A stretch of 64,000 nucleotides of DNA from Bacillaceae bacterium (GCA_017656255.1 JACDOE010000001.1:310001-374000), one strand, 5' to 3'. Numbered from the stretch's first letter, positions 43,544-54,265 are shown. A program made the numbers and translations. Notes: a model not told the origin generated them from the sequence alone.

Positions 43544-44470
43544 ATGAGTAATCTATCACAGGATATGTTTCAACCCGTTACGGTAGCAGAACGTAAAGCA
43601 CTGGACAGCGAACGAATTGTTGGAGAAAGTCTTTCTTTCTGGCAGGATGCCTGGCGCCGTTTAAAAAATAATAAAGCCGCTATGGTATCGCTTTTTACTG
43701 TCATTGCCATTGTCTTGCTGGCCATTTTTGCACCAATGCTCAGTTCCTATACTTATAATGAAATGAATACGACGGTGAGAAACCAGGCTCCCAGTATGGA
43801 ACACTGGCTGGGAACGGATCACTTCGGACGTGATCTTTGGGTGCGAGTCTGGGAAGGGGCCCGAATTTCCCTGTTTATTGCGGCTACAGCGGCTCTTGCA
43901 GACCTGCTGATCGGTGTTGTATACGGTGTGATTGCCGGTTATGTCGGGGGAAGAGTCGACAATATCATGATGCGGATTATTGAGATCCTGGTCGGTATTC
44001 CCAACCTTATCTTAATCATCCTCTTGATTATGGTCATGGGAGCCGGCATATGGACCATGATTTTGGCGATGATTATAACGGGATGGGTCAATATGGCCCG
44101 TCTGGTTCGGGGACAGGTTCTGCAACTGAAAAACCAGGAATTTGTTCTGGCATCCCGTACTCTGGGTGCACAATCGAGACGGGTGATGTTTAAACATTTG
44201 ATTCCCAATGCACTGGGTATCATCATTGTTCATTTGACGATCACGATTCCGAACAATATCTTTCTCGAGGCGATTCTGACCTTTATTGGTATTGGGCTTG
44301 AACCTCCGATTGCCAGCTGGGGTGTTCTGGTTCATGAAGGATTCCGTATGATTAAATTGTATTTCTGGCAGTTCTTTTTCCCTTCTCTGGCGATTGCCAT
44401 TACAACATTAGCTTTCAATATTCTTGGAGACGGGTTGCGTGATGCTTTCGACCCGAAATTAAGACAATAG
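43544..44470 (+). CDS. oppC: Oligopeptide ABC transporter permease OppC
   Basis: This 308-residue partner of OppB has a long cytoplasmic N-terminus (about 45 residues with WQDAWRRLKNNKAAMVS). Six helices follow, with the signature LGTDHFGRDLWVRVWEGARISL and an EAA loop at HLIPNALGIIIVHLTITIPNNIFLEA spread over residues 216-241. It starts five bases after the oppB stop, with AGGAG upstream. Confidence 0.94.
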   Translation: MSNLSQDMFQPVTVAERKALDSERIVGESLSFWQDAWRRLKNNKAAMVSLFTVIAIVLLAIFAPMLSSYTYNEMNTTVRNQAPSMEHWLGTDHFGRDLWVRVWEGARISLFIAATAALADLLIGVVYGVIAGYVGGRVDNIMMRIIEILVGIPNLILIILLIMVMGAGIWTMILAMIITGWVNMARLVRGQVLQLKNQEFVLASRTLGAQSRRVMFKHLIPNALGIIIVHLTITIPNNIFLEAILTFIGIGLEPPIASWGVLVHEGFRMIKLYFWQFFFPSLAIAITTLAFNILGDGLRDAFDPKLRQ

Positions 44471-44483
44471 GGGGGTGGAACCA

Positions 44484-45499
<1,016 letters not shown>

Positions 45500-45503
<4 letters not shown>

Positions 45504-46468
45504 CCAGGCAGAGCAACGAAAAATTAGTTGAAGTAAAAAACCTCAAGAAATATTTTCGTCTTTCACGAAATCAATATGTTAAAGCCGTCGATAATGTCAC
45601 ATTTGACATTAAACAGGGCGAGACTTTCGGTCTGGTAGGGGAATCGGGTTGCGGAAAATCCACGACCGGACGCACCATCATTCGGCTTTATGATGCAACA
45701 GATGGACAGGTTATTTTCGACGGAAAAGATGTTCATCAGTTGAATCGAAAAGAAATGTTTGATTTTAATAAAGACGTACAAATGATCTTTCAGGACCCTT
45801 ATGCATCTCTAAATCCAAGAATGACGGTTGAAGATATTATTGCAGAGGGACTGGATATTCACGGGCTTGTTGCAAATCAAAAAGAACGCCGTGACAGGGT
45901 TGTAGAGTTATTGGAAACGGTAGGTCTGAATAAAGATCACGCCGTACGCTTCCCCCATGAATTTAGCGGGGGACAGAGACAGAGAATCGGAATTGCCAGA
46001 GCGCTGGCCCTCGATCCCAAATTTATTATTGCGGACGAGCCGATATCTGCCCTGGATGTGTCGATTCAGGCCCAGGTCGTCAATCTGCTCAAACAATTAC
46101 AGCAAGATAAAGGGTTGACTTATTTGTTTATCGCCCATGATATCTCCATGGTCAAGTATATTTCCGACCGAATCGGTGTTATGTACCTGGGGAATCTGGT
46201 CGAAATGACGGAAAGTGAGAAGCTGATAGAAGATCCGCTTCATCCTTATACCCAGGCGCTTCTCTCAGCGGTTCCCATTGCCGATCCGCATACGGAAAGA
46301 AGTCGCGAACGTATTATTTTGAAAGGCGATGTTCCCAGTCCCATTGATCCGCCCAGCGGATGCCGGTTCCGCACACGTTGTGCACATGCAAAACCCGAAT
46401 GTGCCGAAATCGTACCGGAATGGAAAGAGGTTCATAAGGGACACTGGGTGGCCTGCCATCTCTATTAA
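45500..46468 (+). CDS. oppF: Oligopeptide ABC transporter ATP-binding protein OppF
   Basis: This 322-residue second ATPase has Walker [11 protein letters not shown]-loop [15 protein letters not shown], signature [14 protein letters not shown], Walker [15 protein letters not shown] and the H-loop IAHDISMV. The C-terminal cysteine motif ([17 protein letters not shown]) resembles that of OppD. It starts inside the oppD stop codon. A terminator closes the operon. Confidence 0.95.
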
Positions 46469-46482
46469 AACATGCCGACAGA

Positions 46483-46513
46483 AAAAAGCTGACCACAACG
46501 GTCAGCTTTTTCT
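46483..46513 (+). terminator. Terminator of the opp operon
   Basis: AGCTGACC and GGTCAGCT pair around a 5-base loop, flanked by A6 and T5 runs, so it may also serve the convergent small membrane gene. Confidence 0.9.
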
Positions 46514-46546
46514 ATGTGAAAATATAATTCAATCAAACCGGCGGGA

Positions 46547-46897
46547 TTACCCATAATACATAAAAACATAAAGAAAAGAAAGGATAATGAACATGATTCC
46601 GGGAATCCCGGTCCATTTAATGAAGGTTTGATATGTTGACGAGCGATGATCAGAGCCCTCTTTTTCTCCATTTTCCAGTCTCTTTTTAAATTTTTCACGG
46701 AAAGAGGAACTGAAAACAGTCATTTGAATATCAAAAAAGCCTCCATTAATGACAATTGCCACAATTGAAGAAAGTAATAATAACATCCCGGTGTAAAAGA
46801 AAATATTAATGATCATTTCTACCGTTGACTGTGACATCCAATTTCCTGCGAGAGTCAGTCCCACAATGACGAAGGTTAAACATAGAATTTTTTTCAT
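46547..46897 (-). CDS. DUF3899-like small membrane protein
   Basis: The 116-residue protein has three or four hydrophobic segments: residues 3-19, 27-50 (NIFFYTGMLLLLSSIVAIVING) and 96-115. Between the last two lies a cytoplasmic basic loop (SSSFREKFKKRLENGEKEG). The GGFFDI after helix two recalls DUF3899 proteins. The function is unknown. It stands alone, convergent with opp. Confidence 0.65.
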   Translation of the reverse strand: MKKILCLTFVIVGLTLAGNWMSQSTVEMIINIFFYTGMLLLLSSIVAIVINGGFFDIQMTVFSSSFREKFKKRLENGEKEGSDHRSSTYQTFIKWTGIPGIMFIILSFLYVFMYYG

Positions 46898-47032
46898 TTG
46901 CTATACACCCGATTACGTCATCTTTTTTATAATTCCCTAAAATATCTTACTAAAAGTCCCGTTTTATCACAACATTCTTGAATAATTCACCTCCAGTTGG
47001 TTCACAATAATATTGAGAATGGAGGGAGTATG

Positions 47033-48223
47033 ATGATCAAAAAATGGCTTTACATATCTATAGCCGTGATGCTTTTTGTATCAACTGCCGGAACCGCTTT
47101 TGCCGCCGAAAAGAAACCGAACGAGCAAATCAAAACGGAAGCCAATCTGGCACCGGAAGCTAAGTCTGCCATTCTGATGGATTATGATACCGGTACCATT
47201 ATTTATGAAAAAGATGCACATAAAAAATTGCCTCCGGCCAGTATCACCAAAATTATGACAATGTTACTCATTATGGAAGCCCTGGATCAGGGAAAAATCA
47301 AACTGTCGGATCGTGTACGAACCAGTGAACATGCGGCATCCATGGGTGGATCCCAGATCTTTCTCGAGGTCGGGGAAGAAATGACCGTCGAGGAAATGTT
47401 AAAAGGGATCGCGATCGCCTCTGCAAATGATGCATCGGTTGCCATGGCTGAACATATTGCGGGAACGGAAGAAGCCTTTGTTAAACGGATGAACGAAAAG
47501 GCAAAAGAACTGGGACTGGAAAATACCCATTTTGTTAATTGTAACGGACTGCCCGCCGAAAACCATTACACCACTGCCTATGACATCGCCATTATGTCCC
47601 GGGAACTTTTAAAATATGACCTGATCACCAAATATACCGGGATCTATCAGGATTATCTCAGAAAAGACACGGACAACCCGTTCTGGCTTGTGAATACCAA
47701 CCGCCTGGTCCGATTCTATGAAGGGGTAGACGGTTTAAAAACCGGCTATACCAGCGAAGCCAAATTCTGTCTGGCCACCACAGCCAAACGGAACAATATG
47801 AGAACGATTGCCGTCGTCATGGGGGAACCTTCCTCCAAAGTACGTAACCAGGAAGTTTCCCGAATGCTTGATTATGCGTTTAATCATTACGAAACGCATC
47901 CTTTATACAAAAAAGGAGAGGTGATTCAGACCATTCCCGTGGATAAAGGGAAAGAACAACAGGTTAATCTGGTCACCGCTCAGCAATTGAGCATATTGAC
48001 GAAAAAAGGTGAAAATGTCGATCAATTTGATAAGCAAATAAAGATTAAGGATATGGTTCCTGCTCCTGTAGCCAGAGGTGACGTATTTGGTGAAATTGTC
48101 ATCACGGCGGAAGGCAACGTCCTGTCAAAAGTCGATCTGATTGCGGAAAATAATGTGGAGAAGGCCGGTTTATGGGATTTGATGAAACGGACAACAAGAA
48201 ATATGATTACACATAATCAGTAA
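47033..48223 (+). CDS. dacF: D-alanyl-D-alanine carboxypeptidase DacF
   Basis: This penicillin-binding carboxypeptidase trims pentapeptides of spore peptidoglycan from the forespore side. The 396-residue product has a signal peptide ending AFAA, the acyl-serine motif SITK, SAN in IASANDASVAMAE, KTG in DGLKTGYTS, and a C-terminal beta domain with a membrane-binding amphipathic end. dacF directly upstream of spoIIA is the Bacillus arrangement and separates it from other paralogues. ATG 47033 lies seven bases from GGAGG; ATG 47030 is also possible. A terminator follows, so spoIIA has its own promoter. Confidence 0.93.
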   Translation: MIKKWLYISIAVMLFVSTAGTAFAAEKKPNEQIKTEANLAPEAKSAILMDYDTGTIIYEKDAHKKLPPASITKIMTMLLIMEALDQGKIKLSDRVRTSEHAASMGGSQIFLEVGEEMTVEEMLKGIAIASANDASVAMAEHIAGTEEAFVKRMNEKAKELGLENTHFVNCNGLPAENHYTTAYDIAIMSRELLKYDLITKYTGIYQDYLRKDTDNPFWLVNTNRLVRFYEGVDGLKTGYTSEAKFCLATTAKRNNMRTIAVVMGEPSSKVRNQEVSRMLDYAFNHYETHPLYKKGEVIQTIPVDKGKEQQVNLVTAQQLSILTKKGENVDQFDKQIKIKDMVPAPVARGDVFGEIVITAEGNVLSKVDLIAENNVEKAGLWDLMKRTTRNMITHNQ

Positions 48224-48246
48224 CAGACACCCCCCTCATTCTAACC

Positions 48247-48289
48247 AAAATCGAGATGCCGCCTTTTGACAGGCCTTCTCGATTTTTTT
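48247..48289 (+). terminator. Terminator of dacF
   Basis: AAATCGAGA pairs with TCTCGATTT, with an inner GCC/GGC pairing, followed by seven T residues. Confidence 0.85.
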
Positions 48290-48305
48290 GTTCTTTTGTC
48301 AACCG

Positions 48306-48333
48306 GCAGGATAAAACAGATGTTATGTAGAAA
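48306..48333 (+). promoter_or_regulatory. Candidate sigma-H promoter of spoIIA
   Basis: GCAGGATAA (48306-48314) fits the sigma-H -35 pattern RnAGGAwww. GTAGAAA (48327-48333) fits the -10 RnnGAAT with one mismatch, at 12-base spacing. The spoIIA operon is sigma-H dependent in B. subtilis. Confidence 0.55.
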
Positions 48334-48368
48334 TGCGTATCTTACAAAATGGGAAGGAGTGAACACAT

Positions 48369-48719
48369 TTGAGTCTGGAAATTGATCTTGAACAAAGAGA
48401 TCGTATTCTCATCGTTCGACTAAAAGGGGAACTGGATCATCATACTTCCGATGAATTGAAAAAGCAGCTTGAATCCGCCATTGAAGAAGCTGATATTCAA
48501 CACATTATTTTAAGTCTTAAAAATTTGCAATTTATGGACAGTTCAGGTATTGGTGTCATTCTGGGCCGCTATAAAAAAATTTCTCAGAAGCAGGGGGAAA
48601 TGGTCGTTTGTTCGATAAATCCGACAATCAAAAGGTTGTTTGAATTGTCTGGATTATTCAAGATATTAAAATTGAAAGAATCCGAGGAAGATGCATTACA
48701 CATGCTGGGGGTGGCCTAA
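48369..48719 (+). CDS. spoIIAA: Anti-sigma-F factor antagonist SpoIIAA
   Basis: This 116-residue STAS-domain protein frees sigma-F by binding SpoIIAB. The strand-turn-helix with the regulatory serine (FMDSSGIGVILGRYK) is intact; SpoIIAB phosphorylates this serine and SpoIIE dephosphorylates it in the forespore. TTG is the start after GGGAAGGAG. First gene of spoIIA; spoIIAB begins directly after its stop. Confidence 0.96.
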   Translation: MSLEIDLEQRDRILIVRLKGELDHHTSDELKKQLESAIEEADIQHIILSLKNLQFMDSSGIGVILGRYKKISQKQGEMVVCSINPTIKRLFELSGLFKILKLKESEEDALHMLGVA

Positions 48720-49169
48720 TTGACCAATAAGGGAAGTAATTATATGGAATTATCTTTCTCCGCGCGAAGTGAAAATGAAGCATTTGCCCGTGTCGCCGTT
48801 GCTTCTTTTATTTCCCATCTGGATTTGACTGTAGAAGAAATGGAAGAAATCAAGACCGTTGTATCGGAAGCGGTGACCAACGCCATTATTCATGGTTACG
48901 AACAGGACCCGGAACAGATGGTCTACGTTTCAACGCGAATTGAGGGTGAACAGATAGAAATCGTAGTCGAGGATAAAGGCGTGGGAATCGAAAATCTGGA
49001 CGAGGCCAGACAACCTCTTTTCACAACAAAGCCGGAACTGGAACGTTCCGGGATGGGTTTTACCATTATGGAAAACTTTATGGATTCGGTTGAAGTCACG
49101 ACAGGAACAGGTCAGGGAACACGGATCAGAATGATTAAGAAAGTATCCCCCAATAAAATTTACAGCTAG
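48720..49169 (+). CDS. spoIIAB: Anti-sigma-F factor / kinase SpoIIAB
   Basis: The 149-residue GHKL-type serine kinase holds sigma-F inactive and phosphorylates SpoIIAA. It has the N-box [20 protein letters not shown]1 box VEDKGVGI and G2 region [21 protein letters not shown] split over residues 90-110, nearly identical to B. subtilis. TTG 48720, just after the spoIIAA stop with GGGGGTGG upstream, is used; ATG 48744 would still leave the whole fold intact. Confidence 0.96.
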   Translation: MTNKGSNYMELSFSARSENEAFARVAVASFISHLDLTVEEMEEIKTVVSEAVTNAIIHGYEQDPEQMVYVSTRIEGEQIEIVVEDKGVGIENLDEARQPLFTTKPELERSGMGFTIMENFMDSVEVTTGTGQGTRIRMIKKVSPNKIYS

Positions 49170-49180
49170 GGGTGAAAGGA

Positions 49181-49936
49181 ATGGATGCGGACGTAAAAAA
49201 TGAAGGTCATCCCTATCTGGACGACTCGGAAATACGGGAATTGATAGCCAGAAGTCAGGAAGGGGACAGTGTTGCCAGGGATGAACTGGTGAACAGTAAT
49301 CTCCGTCTGGTCTGGTCAGTGGTCCAGAGATTTTTGAATCGTGGCTATGAAGCCGATGATCTTTTTCAAATCGGTTGTATCGGGCTTTTAAAGGCAATCG
49401 ATAAATTCAACCTCGACTTTGATGTCAAGTTTTCAACCTACGCGGTTCCCATGATCATTGGAGAAATTCAGCGTTTTCTGCGGGATGACGGGACGATCAA
49501 AGTAAGTCGCTCCTTAAAGGAGATGGCGCATAAAATCCGGAAAACACGTGATGAGTTATCCAAAAAGCTGGGCCGACATCCGACCATCATTGAAATTGCA
49601 GACGAACTGGGGGTTAGTCCGGAAGAGGTTGTGTTTGCTCAGGAAGCAAATCGCAATCCCTCCTCCATCCATGAAACCGTCTATGAAAATGATGGGGATC
49701 CGATTACGCTGATGGATCAGATTGCCGGTGATGAGGAAGAAAAATGGTTTGATCGACTGGCTGTTAAAGATGCCATCCGAAAATTGTCTGAGCGGGAACA
49801 GTTGATTGTCTACCTGCGATATTATAAAGATCAAACACAATCGGAAGTAGCGAGGAGACTGGGTATATCCCAGGTGCAGGTGTCGAGGCTGGAAAAGAAA
49901 ATCCTCCGTTTAATCAAAAATCAGATGGAACTTTGA
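49181..49936 (+). CDS. sigF: RNA polymerase sigma-F factor
   Basis: Sigma-F is the first forespore-specific sigma factor. The 251-residue product has region 2 (LVWSVVQRFLNRGYEADDLFQIG split, KFNLDFDVKFSTYAVPMIIGEIQRFLRDD split), region 3 (GRHPTIIEIADELGVSPEEV) and the region 4 helix-turn-helix (QSEVARRLGISQVQVSRLEKKIL). ATG 49181 is preferred; GTG 49172 overlaps the AGGGGTG site. In B. subtilis spoVA and lysA follow, as here. Confidence 0.96.
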   Translation: MDADVKNEGHPYLDDSEIRELIARSQEGDSVARDELVNSNLRLVWSVVQRFLNRGYEADDLFQIGCIGLLKAIDKFNLDFDVKFSTYAVPMIIGEIQRFLRDDGTIKVSRSLKEMAHKIRKTRDELSKKLGRHPTIIEIADELGVSPEEVVFAQEANRNPSSIHETVYENDGDPITLMDQIAGDEEEKWFDRLAVKDAIRKLSEREQLIVYLRYYKDQTQSEVARRLGISQVQVSRLEKKILRLIKNQMEL

Positions 49937-49957
49937 TTTCAGGTGATATACATAGAT

Positions 49958-49992
49958 CAGTCTGTCATAAACGGCAGGCTGTTTTGTTTTTT
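49958..49992 (+). terminator. Terminator of spoIIA
   Basis: CAGTCTG pairs with CAGGCTG (one G-U pair) around a 10-base loop, followed by TTTTGTTTTTT. No convincing sigma-G promoter for spoVA was found between here and 50083. Confidence 0.7.
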
Positions 49993-50082
49993 ATGGTAAA
50001 AACCGTTACTCATACGTTCGCACGGTTGAGGGAAAATGAATAATAAAACAATGTTGATGGAAAAGAGGGGGAATCAACTGAT

Positions 50083-50577
50083 ATGGCTGGCAGTTCAACC
50101 AGACAACAGATCCAGTTGCAAATTCAGCAGGAAAAATATAAACAACTCAGCAAAAAATATGTTCCCCGTCCGCGTTATTTTTACAATGTCTTTAAAGCAT
50201 TTATGGTCGGTGGATTTATTTGTATGTTGGGACAGGGGATACAAAATCTCTACATAGCCTTTTTCGGGTTTACGGAGAAGACAGCGGGTAATCCGACGGT
50301 GGCCACCCTGATTTTCATCTCCGTTCTCTTAACGGGACTGGGTGTTTATGATCGGATCGGCCAGTGGGCCGGAGCCGGATCAGCCGTTCCGGTAACAGGT
50401 TTTGCAAATTCAGTCGCCTCGGCAGCCCTGGAACACAGAAGTGAGGGATACGTACTGGGTGTGGGCGGCAATATGTTTAAACTTGCCGGGTCTGTCATTG
50501 TTTTCGGTGTCGTTGCCGCCTTTCTGGCAGCCTTGCTTAAGACGTTGATTCAATTGTTTCTGGGAGGCGTATCATGA
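50083..50577 (+). CDS. spoVAC: Stage V sporulation protein AC
   Basis: SpoVAC is a membrane component of the channel that moves Ca-dipicolinate into the forespore and out during germination; in B. subtilis it behaves as a mechanosensitive channel. The 164-residue product has a basic N-terminus (KQLSKKYVPRPRYFYNVFKAF split) and about four helices with the conserved GFANSVASAALEHRSEG. GGGGGAATC precedes the ATG. It overlaps spoVAD by four bases. No spoVAA or spoVAB lies upstream. Confidence 0.96.
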   Translation: MAGSSTRQQIQLQIQQEKYKQLSKKYVPRPRYFYNVFKAFMVGGFICMLGQGIQNLYIAFFGFTEKTAGNPTVATLIFISVLLTGLGVYDRIGQWAGAGSAVPVTGFANSVASAALEHRSEGYVLGVGGNMFKLAGSVIVFGVVAAFLAALLKTLIQLFLGGVS

Positions 50578-51599
50578 GCGGAGGAAAAAGACTGAGCCGG
50601 CAGACCTGGCAGTACGACAAGGACATTCGAATCCTCGGCAGTGCTGTTTCGGTAGGGCCAAAAGAGGGCGAAGGCCCACTGGCTGACCAGTTTGATAAAA
50701 TCCACGACAGTTTATACTGTGGACGTGATTCCTGGGAGAAAGCTGAACGTCAGTTGCTGGAAGATGCGATTCAACTGGCGCTGCAAAAAAGTAACCGGGT
50801 TCAGGATGAAATAGATGTGATTCTGGCTGGTGATCTTCTAAATCAGACCATCACATCCAATTTTGCAGCCAGTAAAATGCAGATCCCCTTTATCGGCATG
50901 TTCGGGGCCTGTTCTACCTCGATGGAAACCCTGTCCATGGCCGCAGCGCTCGTTGACGCAGGCTTTTCCCGATATACGATGGCAGCCTGCAGCAGTCATA
51001 ACGCTTCCGCAGAAAGGCAGTTTCGTTATCCAACCGAATACGGGGGACAAAAACCGGAGTCTGCCCAGTGGACGGTGACGGGGGCCGGTGGCGCTGTTGT
51101 CGGCAGGGGAACTACCGGACCGTGCATAACCCACGCCACCATTGGAAAGGTAATTGACATGGGGATCAAAAATCCATTTGAACTGGGACCCGCAATGGCC
51201 CCTGCAGCCGCAGATACCCTCTCCACCCATTTTCGCGATCTGGGAAGATCCCCGCAGGATTATGATTTAATTGTAACCGGAGATCTGGCCCGTATCGGAT
51301 ATAAAATACTCATTGATTTAATGAATGATCTGGATTATGATATAGCACCTGTTTACAATGATTGCGGTATCATGATCTATTCGGAGGATCAGGAAGTTTT
51401 CTCCGGCGCCAGCGGCTGTGCATCAAGTGCTGTTGTCACATACAGTCATATTGTTAACGGTTTGAATCAGGGCAAATGGAACAGGGTTCTGGTGTGTGCG
51501 ACAGGTGCTCTGTTCAGCCCTGTCAGCTATCAACAGGGTGAATCCATCCCCTGTATTGCACACGCCGTGGCTCTGGAGAGAAAAGGGGACGATATGTGA
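50574..51599 (+). CDS. spoVAD: Stage V sporulation protein AD
   Basis: SpoVAD is the soluble thiolase-fold subunit that binds dipicolinic acid at the inner spore membrane. The 341-residue product shows [42 protein letters not shown] split over residues 139-159, and VTGAGGAVV. The start overlaps the spoVAC stop in ATGA and the end touches spoVAE, so the three are tightly coupled. Confidence 0.97.
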   Translation: MSGGKRLSRQTWQYDKDIRILGSAVSVGPKEGEGPLADQFDKIHDSLYCGRDSWEKAERQLLEDAIQLALQKSNRVQDEIDVILAGDLLNQTITSNFAASKMQIPFIGMFGACSTSMETLSMAAALVDAGFSRYTMAACSSHNASAERQFRYPTEYGGQKPESAQWTVTGAGGAVVGRGTTGPCITHATIGKVIDMGIKNPFELGPAMAPAAADTLSTHFRDLGRSPQDYDLIVTGDLARIGYKILIDLMNDLDYDIAPVYNDCGIMIYSEDQEVFSGASGCASSAVVTYSHIVNGLNQGKWNRVLVCATGALFSPVSYQQGESIPCIAHAVALERKGDDM

Positions 51600-51949
51600 T
51601 GGAATATGTAATTGCATTTGTTGTAGGAGGAATCATTTGTGTGATCGGACAGTTGATGATGGACCTGACCAGCATGACCCCGGCTCATGTCTTGAGTACC
51701 CTGGTGGTAAGCGGTGTTGTTCTGGATAGTATTGGACTTTACGATCCCCTGATTGAATTTGCCGGTGCAGGGGCTACCGTTCCCATTACCAGTTTTGGTC
51801 ATTCCCTTTATCATGGTGCCATGGAAGAAATGAAACAACACGGGCTGATCGGTGTCATGACCGGTATTTTTGAGGTGACCAGTGCCGGTATTTCGGCAGC
51901 CATTGTTTTTGGATTTCTGGCTGCGGTCATCTTTAGACCGAAAGGTTAA
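51599..51949 (+). CDS. spoVAE: Stage V sporulation protein AE (SpoVAEb-type)
   Basis: This 116-residue membrane protein shares its fold with SpoVAC (about four helices, [22 protein letters not shown] split over residues 59-80) and is part of the dipicolinate channel. ATG 51599 overlaps the spoVAD stop by one base (TGATG); GTG 51596 is an alternative. Confidence 0.95.
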   Translation: MEYVIAFVVGGIICVIGQLMMDLTSMTPAHVLSTLVVSGVVLDSIGLYDPLIEFAGAGATVPITSFGHSLYHGAMEEMKQHGLIGVMTGIFEVTSAGISAAIVFGFLAAVIFRPKG

Positions 51950-51967
51950 AATAAGGGAGTAATTAGA

Positions 51968-52531
51968 ATGGGTAAAAAACGAAGGGTGATCATGGTCTCA
52001 GACGGGGACAAGCAGGCTCGACTGGTGGTTGAATATGTGGCCAGTAAAATAGGAGGACGTACCATTTCCCTGTCCGCCGGCAACCCCACCCCGTTATCCG
52101 GCGAACAACTGGTGGATTTGATTCAACAGACCCCTTACGATCCTGTGTTTGTCATGTTTGACGATAATGGCCGGGAAAAAAAGGGGGCCGGTGAACAGGC
52201 GATGGAAATCGTGGCTCATCATCCTGATATTCAGGTGATCGGTGCGATTGCCGTCGCCTCCAATACCCGGTTAGTTGAAGGGGTCTGTGCTGATTATTAT
52301 GTTAACAATCGCGGTGAAGTGGTGACCTGTCCGGTCAATAAGTACGGGGAAGAAGTCAAGATTGAATCACGGATGACCGGGGATACCGTTGACATTTTAA
52401 ACCGCCTGGACATTCCGGTTATCGTCGGCATAGGTGATATCGGTAAAATGGAAGGACATGACCGGGTCACAGCCGGAGCTCCCATCACCACCCGGGCAGT
52501 CCAGATTATCATGGATAAACAGGCGGAATGA
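51968..52531 (+). CDS. spoVAEA: Stage V sporulation protein AE (SpoVAEa-type, soluble)
   Basis: This 187-residue soluble protein is encoded after spoVAEb in spoVA operons. It starts MGKKRRVIMVSDGDKQARL and has VFVMFDDNGREKKGAGEQAMEI split over residues 62-83 and a final VIVGIGDIGKMEGHDRV. It is needed for normal dipicolinate release in B. subtilis, by an unknown mechanism. spoVAF does not follow; lysA comes next, as at the end of the B. subtilis spoVA-lysA block. Confidence 0.93.
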   Translation: MGKKRRVIMVSDGDKQARLVVEYVASKIGGRTISLSAGNPTPLSGEQLVDLIQQTPYDPVFVMFDDNGREKKGAGEQAMEIVAHHPDIQVIGAIAVASNTRLVEGVCADYYVNNRGEVVTCPVNKYGEEVKIESRMTGDTVDILNRLDIPVIVGIGDIGKMEGHDRVTAGAPITTRAVQIIMDKQAE

Positions 52532-52556
52532 TAAACATAATGATTAAATCTTTTCG

Positions 52557-52585
52557 TTGTCAATCTCGCCGGGGTATGCTATATT
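52557..52585 (+). promoter_or_regulatory. Sigma-A promoter of lysA
   Basis: TTGTCA (52557-52562) and TATATT (52580-52585) are 17 bases apart. The 80-base leader is too short for a lysine riboswitch, and none was seen. Confidence 0.65.
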
Positions 52586-52664
52586 GTTTAACAATAAACA
52601 ATCTGCATTTTCATCATGAAAGATGGGCTTTTGTTCTTGATGAACACAGGGTGGGGAGAAACAA

Positions 52665-53987
52665 ATGTTTTTACATGGAACAAGCAAAATAAATGAAAAT
52701 GGTCATCTGGAAATCGGGGGTTGTGACACAGTAGAGTTGGCTGAACAATTCGGTACACCTCTGTATGTCTATGATGAACAATTGATTCGCGAGAAAGCGA
52801 GAGAATTTGTTCGCGCATTTGAAGAAAGCGGGTTCGCTTATCAAGTAGCTTATGCAAGCAAGGCATTCAGTACAATTGCCATGTGTGAACTGGCTGCTGA
52901 GGAAGGCCTCTCCCTCGATGTGGTTTCCGGTGGGGAACTCTACACTGCGTTGAAAGCCGGTTATCCTGCTGACAAGATCCATTTTCACGGCAATAACAAG
53001 TCTCAAGAAGAAATTGCCTTCGCCCTCGATGAAAATATCGGGTGTTTTGTCGTGGACAATTTTTTAGAACTGGAACTGCTTCATCAGATGGCAGCGGAAC
53101 GCAATCAGCAGGTTAATATTCTGCTGCGTCTCACTCCCGGTATCGAGGCTCACACGCATGAGTATATTTCAACCGGACAGGAAGATTCCAAGTTCGGGTT
53201 TACCTTATCCAACGGACATGCGCTGAAGGCGATTGAGACAGCCCTTGATAAGTCGTATTATCGCCTGCTTGGCATTCATTCTCATATCGGGTCGCAAATC
53301 TTTGATAGTGACGGTTTTATAGCGACCATTCATGTGTTGTTTCGCTTTTTAATGGAAGTTCGTGAAAAAACCGGGTTTGAGGCCGGTGTCCTCAATCTGG
53401 GAGGCGGATTTGGCATCCGGTATACGGAGGAAGATACGCCTCTACCCGTTTCCGAACACATCCAGGCCATGACAAAGACCATCCGGTCCTTATTTGAAGA
53501 GAATGACTATCCCCTTCCGGAAGTCTGGATCGAACCGGGGAGAAGTATCGTCGGTGAAGCGGGAACAACTCTGTACACCGTGGGTTCCATCAAGGACATT
53601 CCGGGTATTCGTAAATATGTGGCGGTGAATGGTGGCATGACGGATAATCTTCGTCCCGCCCTTTACCAGGCAAAGTATGAAGCCCTGCTGGCCAATCGCG
53701 CTGGTGAAGAGGCGACGGAACAGGTTTCGATTGCCGGCAGATGTTGTGAAACCGGTGATATGCTGATCCATGATATAGAATTGCCCGAGGTTCGTCACGG
53801 AGATATTCTGGCGGTACTTGCAACAGGTGCCTATGGCTATTCTATGTCCAATAATTACAATCGTTTCCGGCGTCCGGCCGTTGTATTTGTTAAAGATGGA
53901 CGTGCCGAACTGGTCGTAAAACGGGAGACCTACGATGACATCACGCGAAATGATTGCTCAATTAAAAATACCGTCTCTTCCAAATAA
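52665..53987 (+). CDS. lysA: Diaminopimelate decarboxylase
   Basis: The enzyme carries out the last step of lysine synthesis, decarboxylating meso-diaminopimelate with PLP. The 440-residue product has the PLP lysine in YASKAF, the HFHGNNKS segment, HSHIGSQI, the phosphate-binding GGGFGI, EPGRSIVGEAG and CCETGDM with the active-site Cys from the partner subunit. GGTGGGGAG precedes the ATG. It lies after spoVA, as in Bacillus. Confidence 0.97.
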   Translation: MFLHGTSKINENGHLEIGGCDTVELAEQFGTPLYVYDEQLIREKAREFVRAFEESGFAYQVAYASKAFSTIAMCELAAEEGLSLDVVSGGELYTALKAGYPADKIHFHGNNKSQEEIAFALDENIGCFVVDNFLELELLHQMAAERNQQVNILLRLTPGIEAHTHEYISTGQEDSKFGFTLSNGHALKAIETALDKSYYRLLGIHSHIGSQIFDSDGFIATIHVLFRFLMEVREKTGFEAGVLNLGGGFGIRYTEEDTPLPVSEHIQAMTKTIRSLFEENDYPLPEVWIEPGRSIVGEAGTTLYTVGSIKDIPGIRKYVAVNGGMTDNLRPALYQAKYEALLANRAGEEATEQVSIAGRCCETGDMLIHDIELPEVRHGDILAVLATGAYGYSMSNNYNRFRRPAVVFVKDGRAELVVKRETYDDITRNDCSIKNTVSSK

Positions 53988-54000
53988 ATTGTAAAGCCTT

Positions 54001-54029
54001 TGGACATTTTGCGACATAAATAGTAAAAT
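54001..54029 (+). promoter_or_regulatory. Promoter of the riboflavin operon
   Basis: TGGACA (54001-54006) and TAAAAT (54024-54029) are 17 bases apart, about 20 bases before the FMN riboswitch. Confidence 0.65.
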
Positions 54030-54054
54030 AAAAATGAAGTAAAATAGCATACAG

Positions 54055-54193
54055 ATTTCCTTCGGGGCAGGGTGAAATTCCCGACCGGCGGTGTTGGCTG
54101 TTCAAGCCTCAGTCCGTGAACCGATGTACCCTGTACACGGTGGATCCGGTGAGATTCCGGAGCCGACAGTTAAAGTCTGGATGGGAGAAGGAA
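54055..54193 (+). promoter_or_regulatory. FMN riboswitch (RFN element)
   Basis: All conserved blocks are present in order: TTCGGGGCAGGGTG, AAATTCCCGACCGGCGGT, AGTCCGTGA, GGATCCGGTGAGATTCCGGA, GCCGACAGTTAAAGTC and GGATGGGAGAAGGA. The first and last blocks pair (TCCTTC with GAAGGA). FMN binding promotes the downstream terminator and shuts the rib operon. Confidence 0.97.
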
Positions 54194-54265
54194 TACACGT
54201 AGGTAATCGGGTTTTTTATGCCTTTTTACCTCTATTTTCCTGTACACTTTTTTAGACAGTCGTAT

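Noticed and set aside
52532-52664. Lysine riboswitch before lysA
   Set aside because: Only about 80 bases separate the promoter from the start codon and no L-box conserved segments are present.
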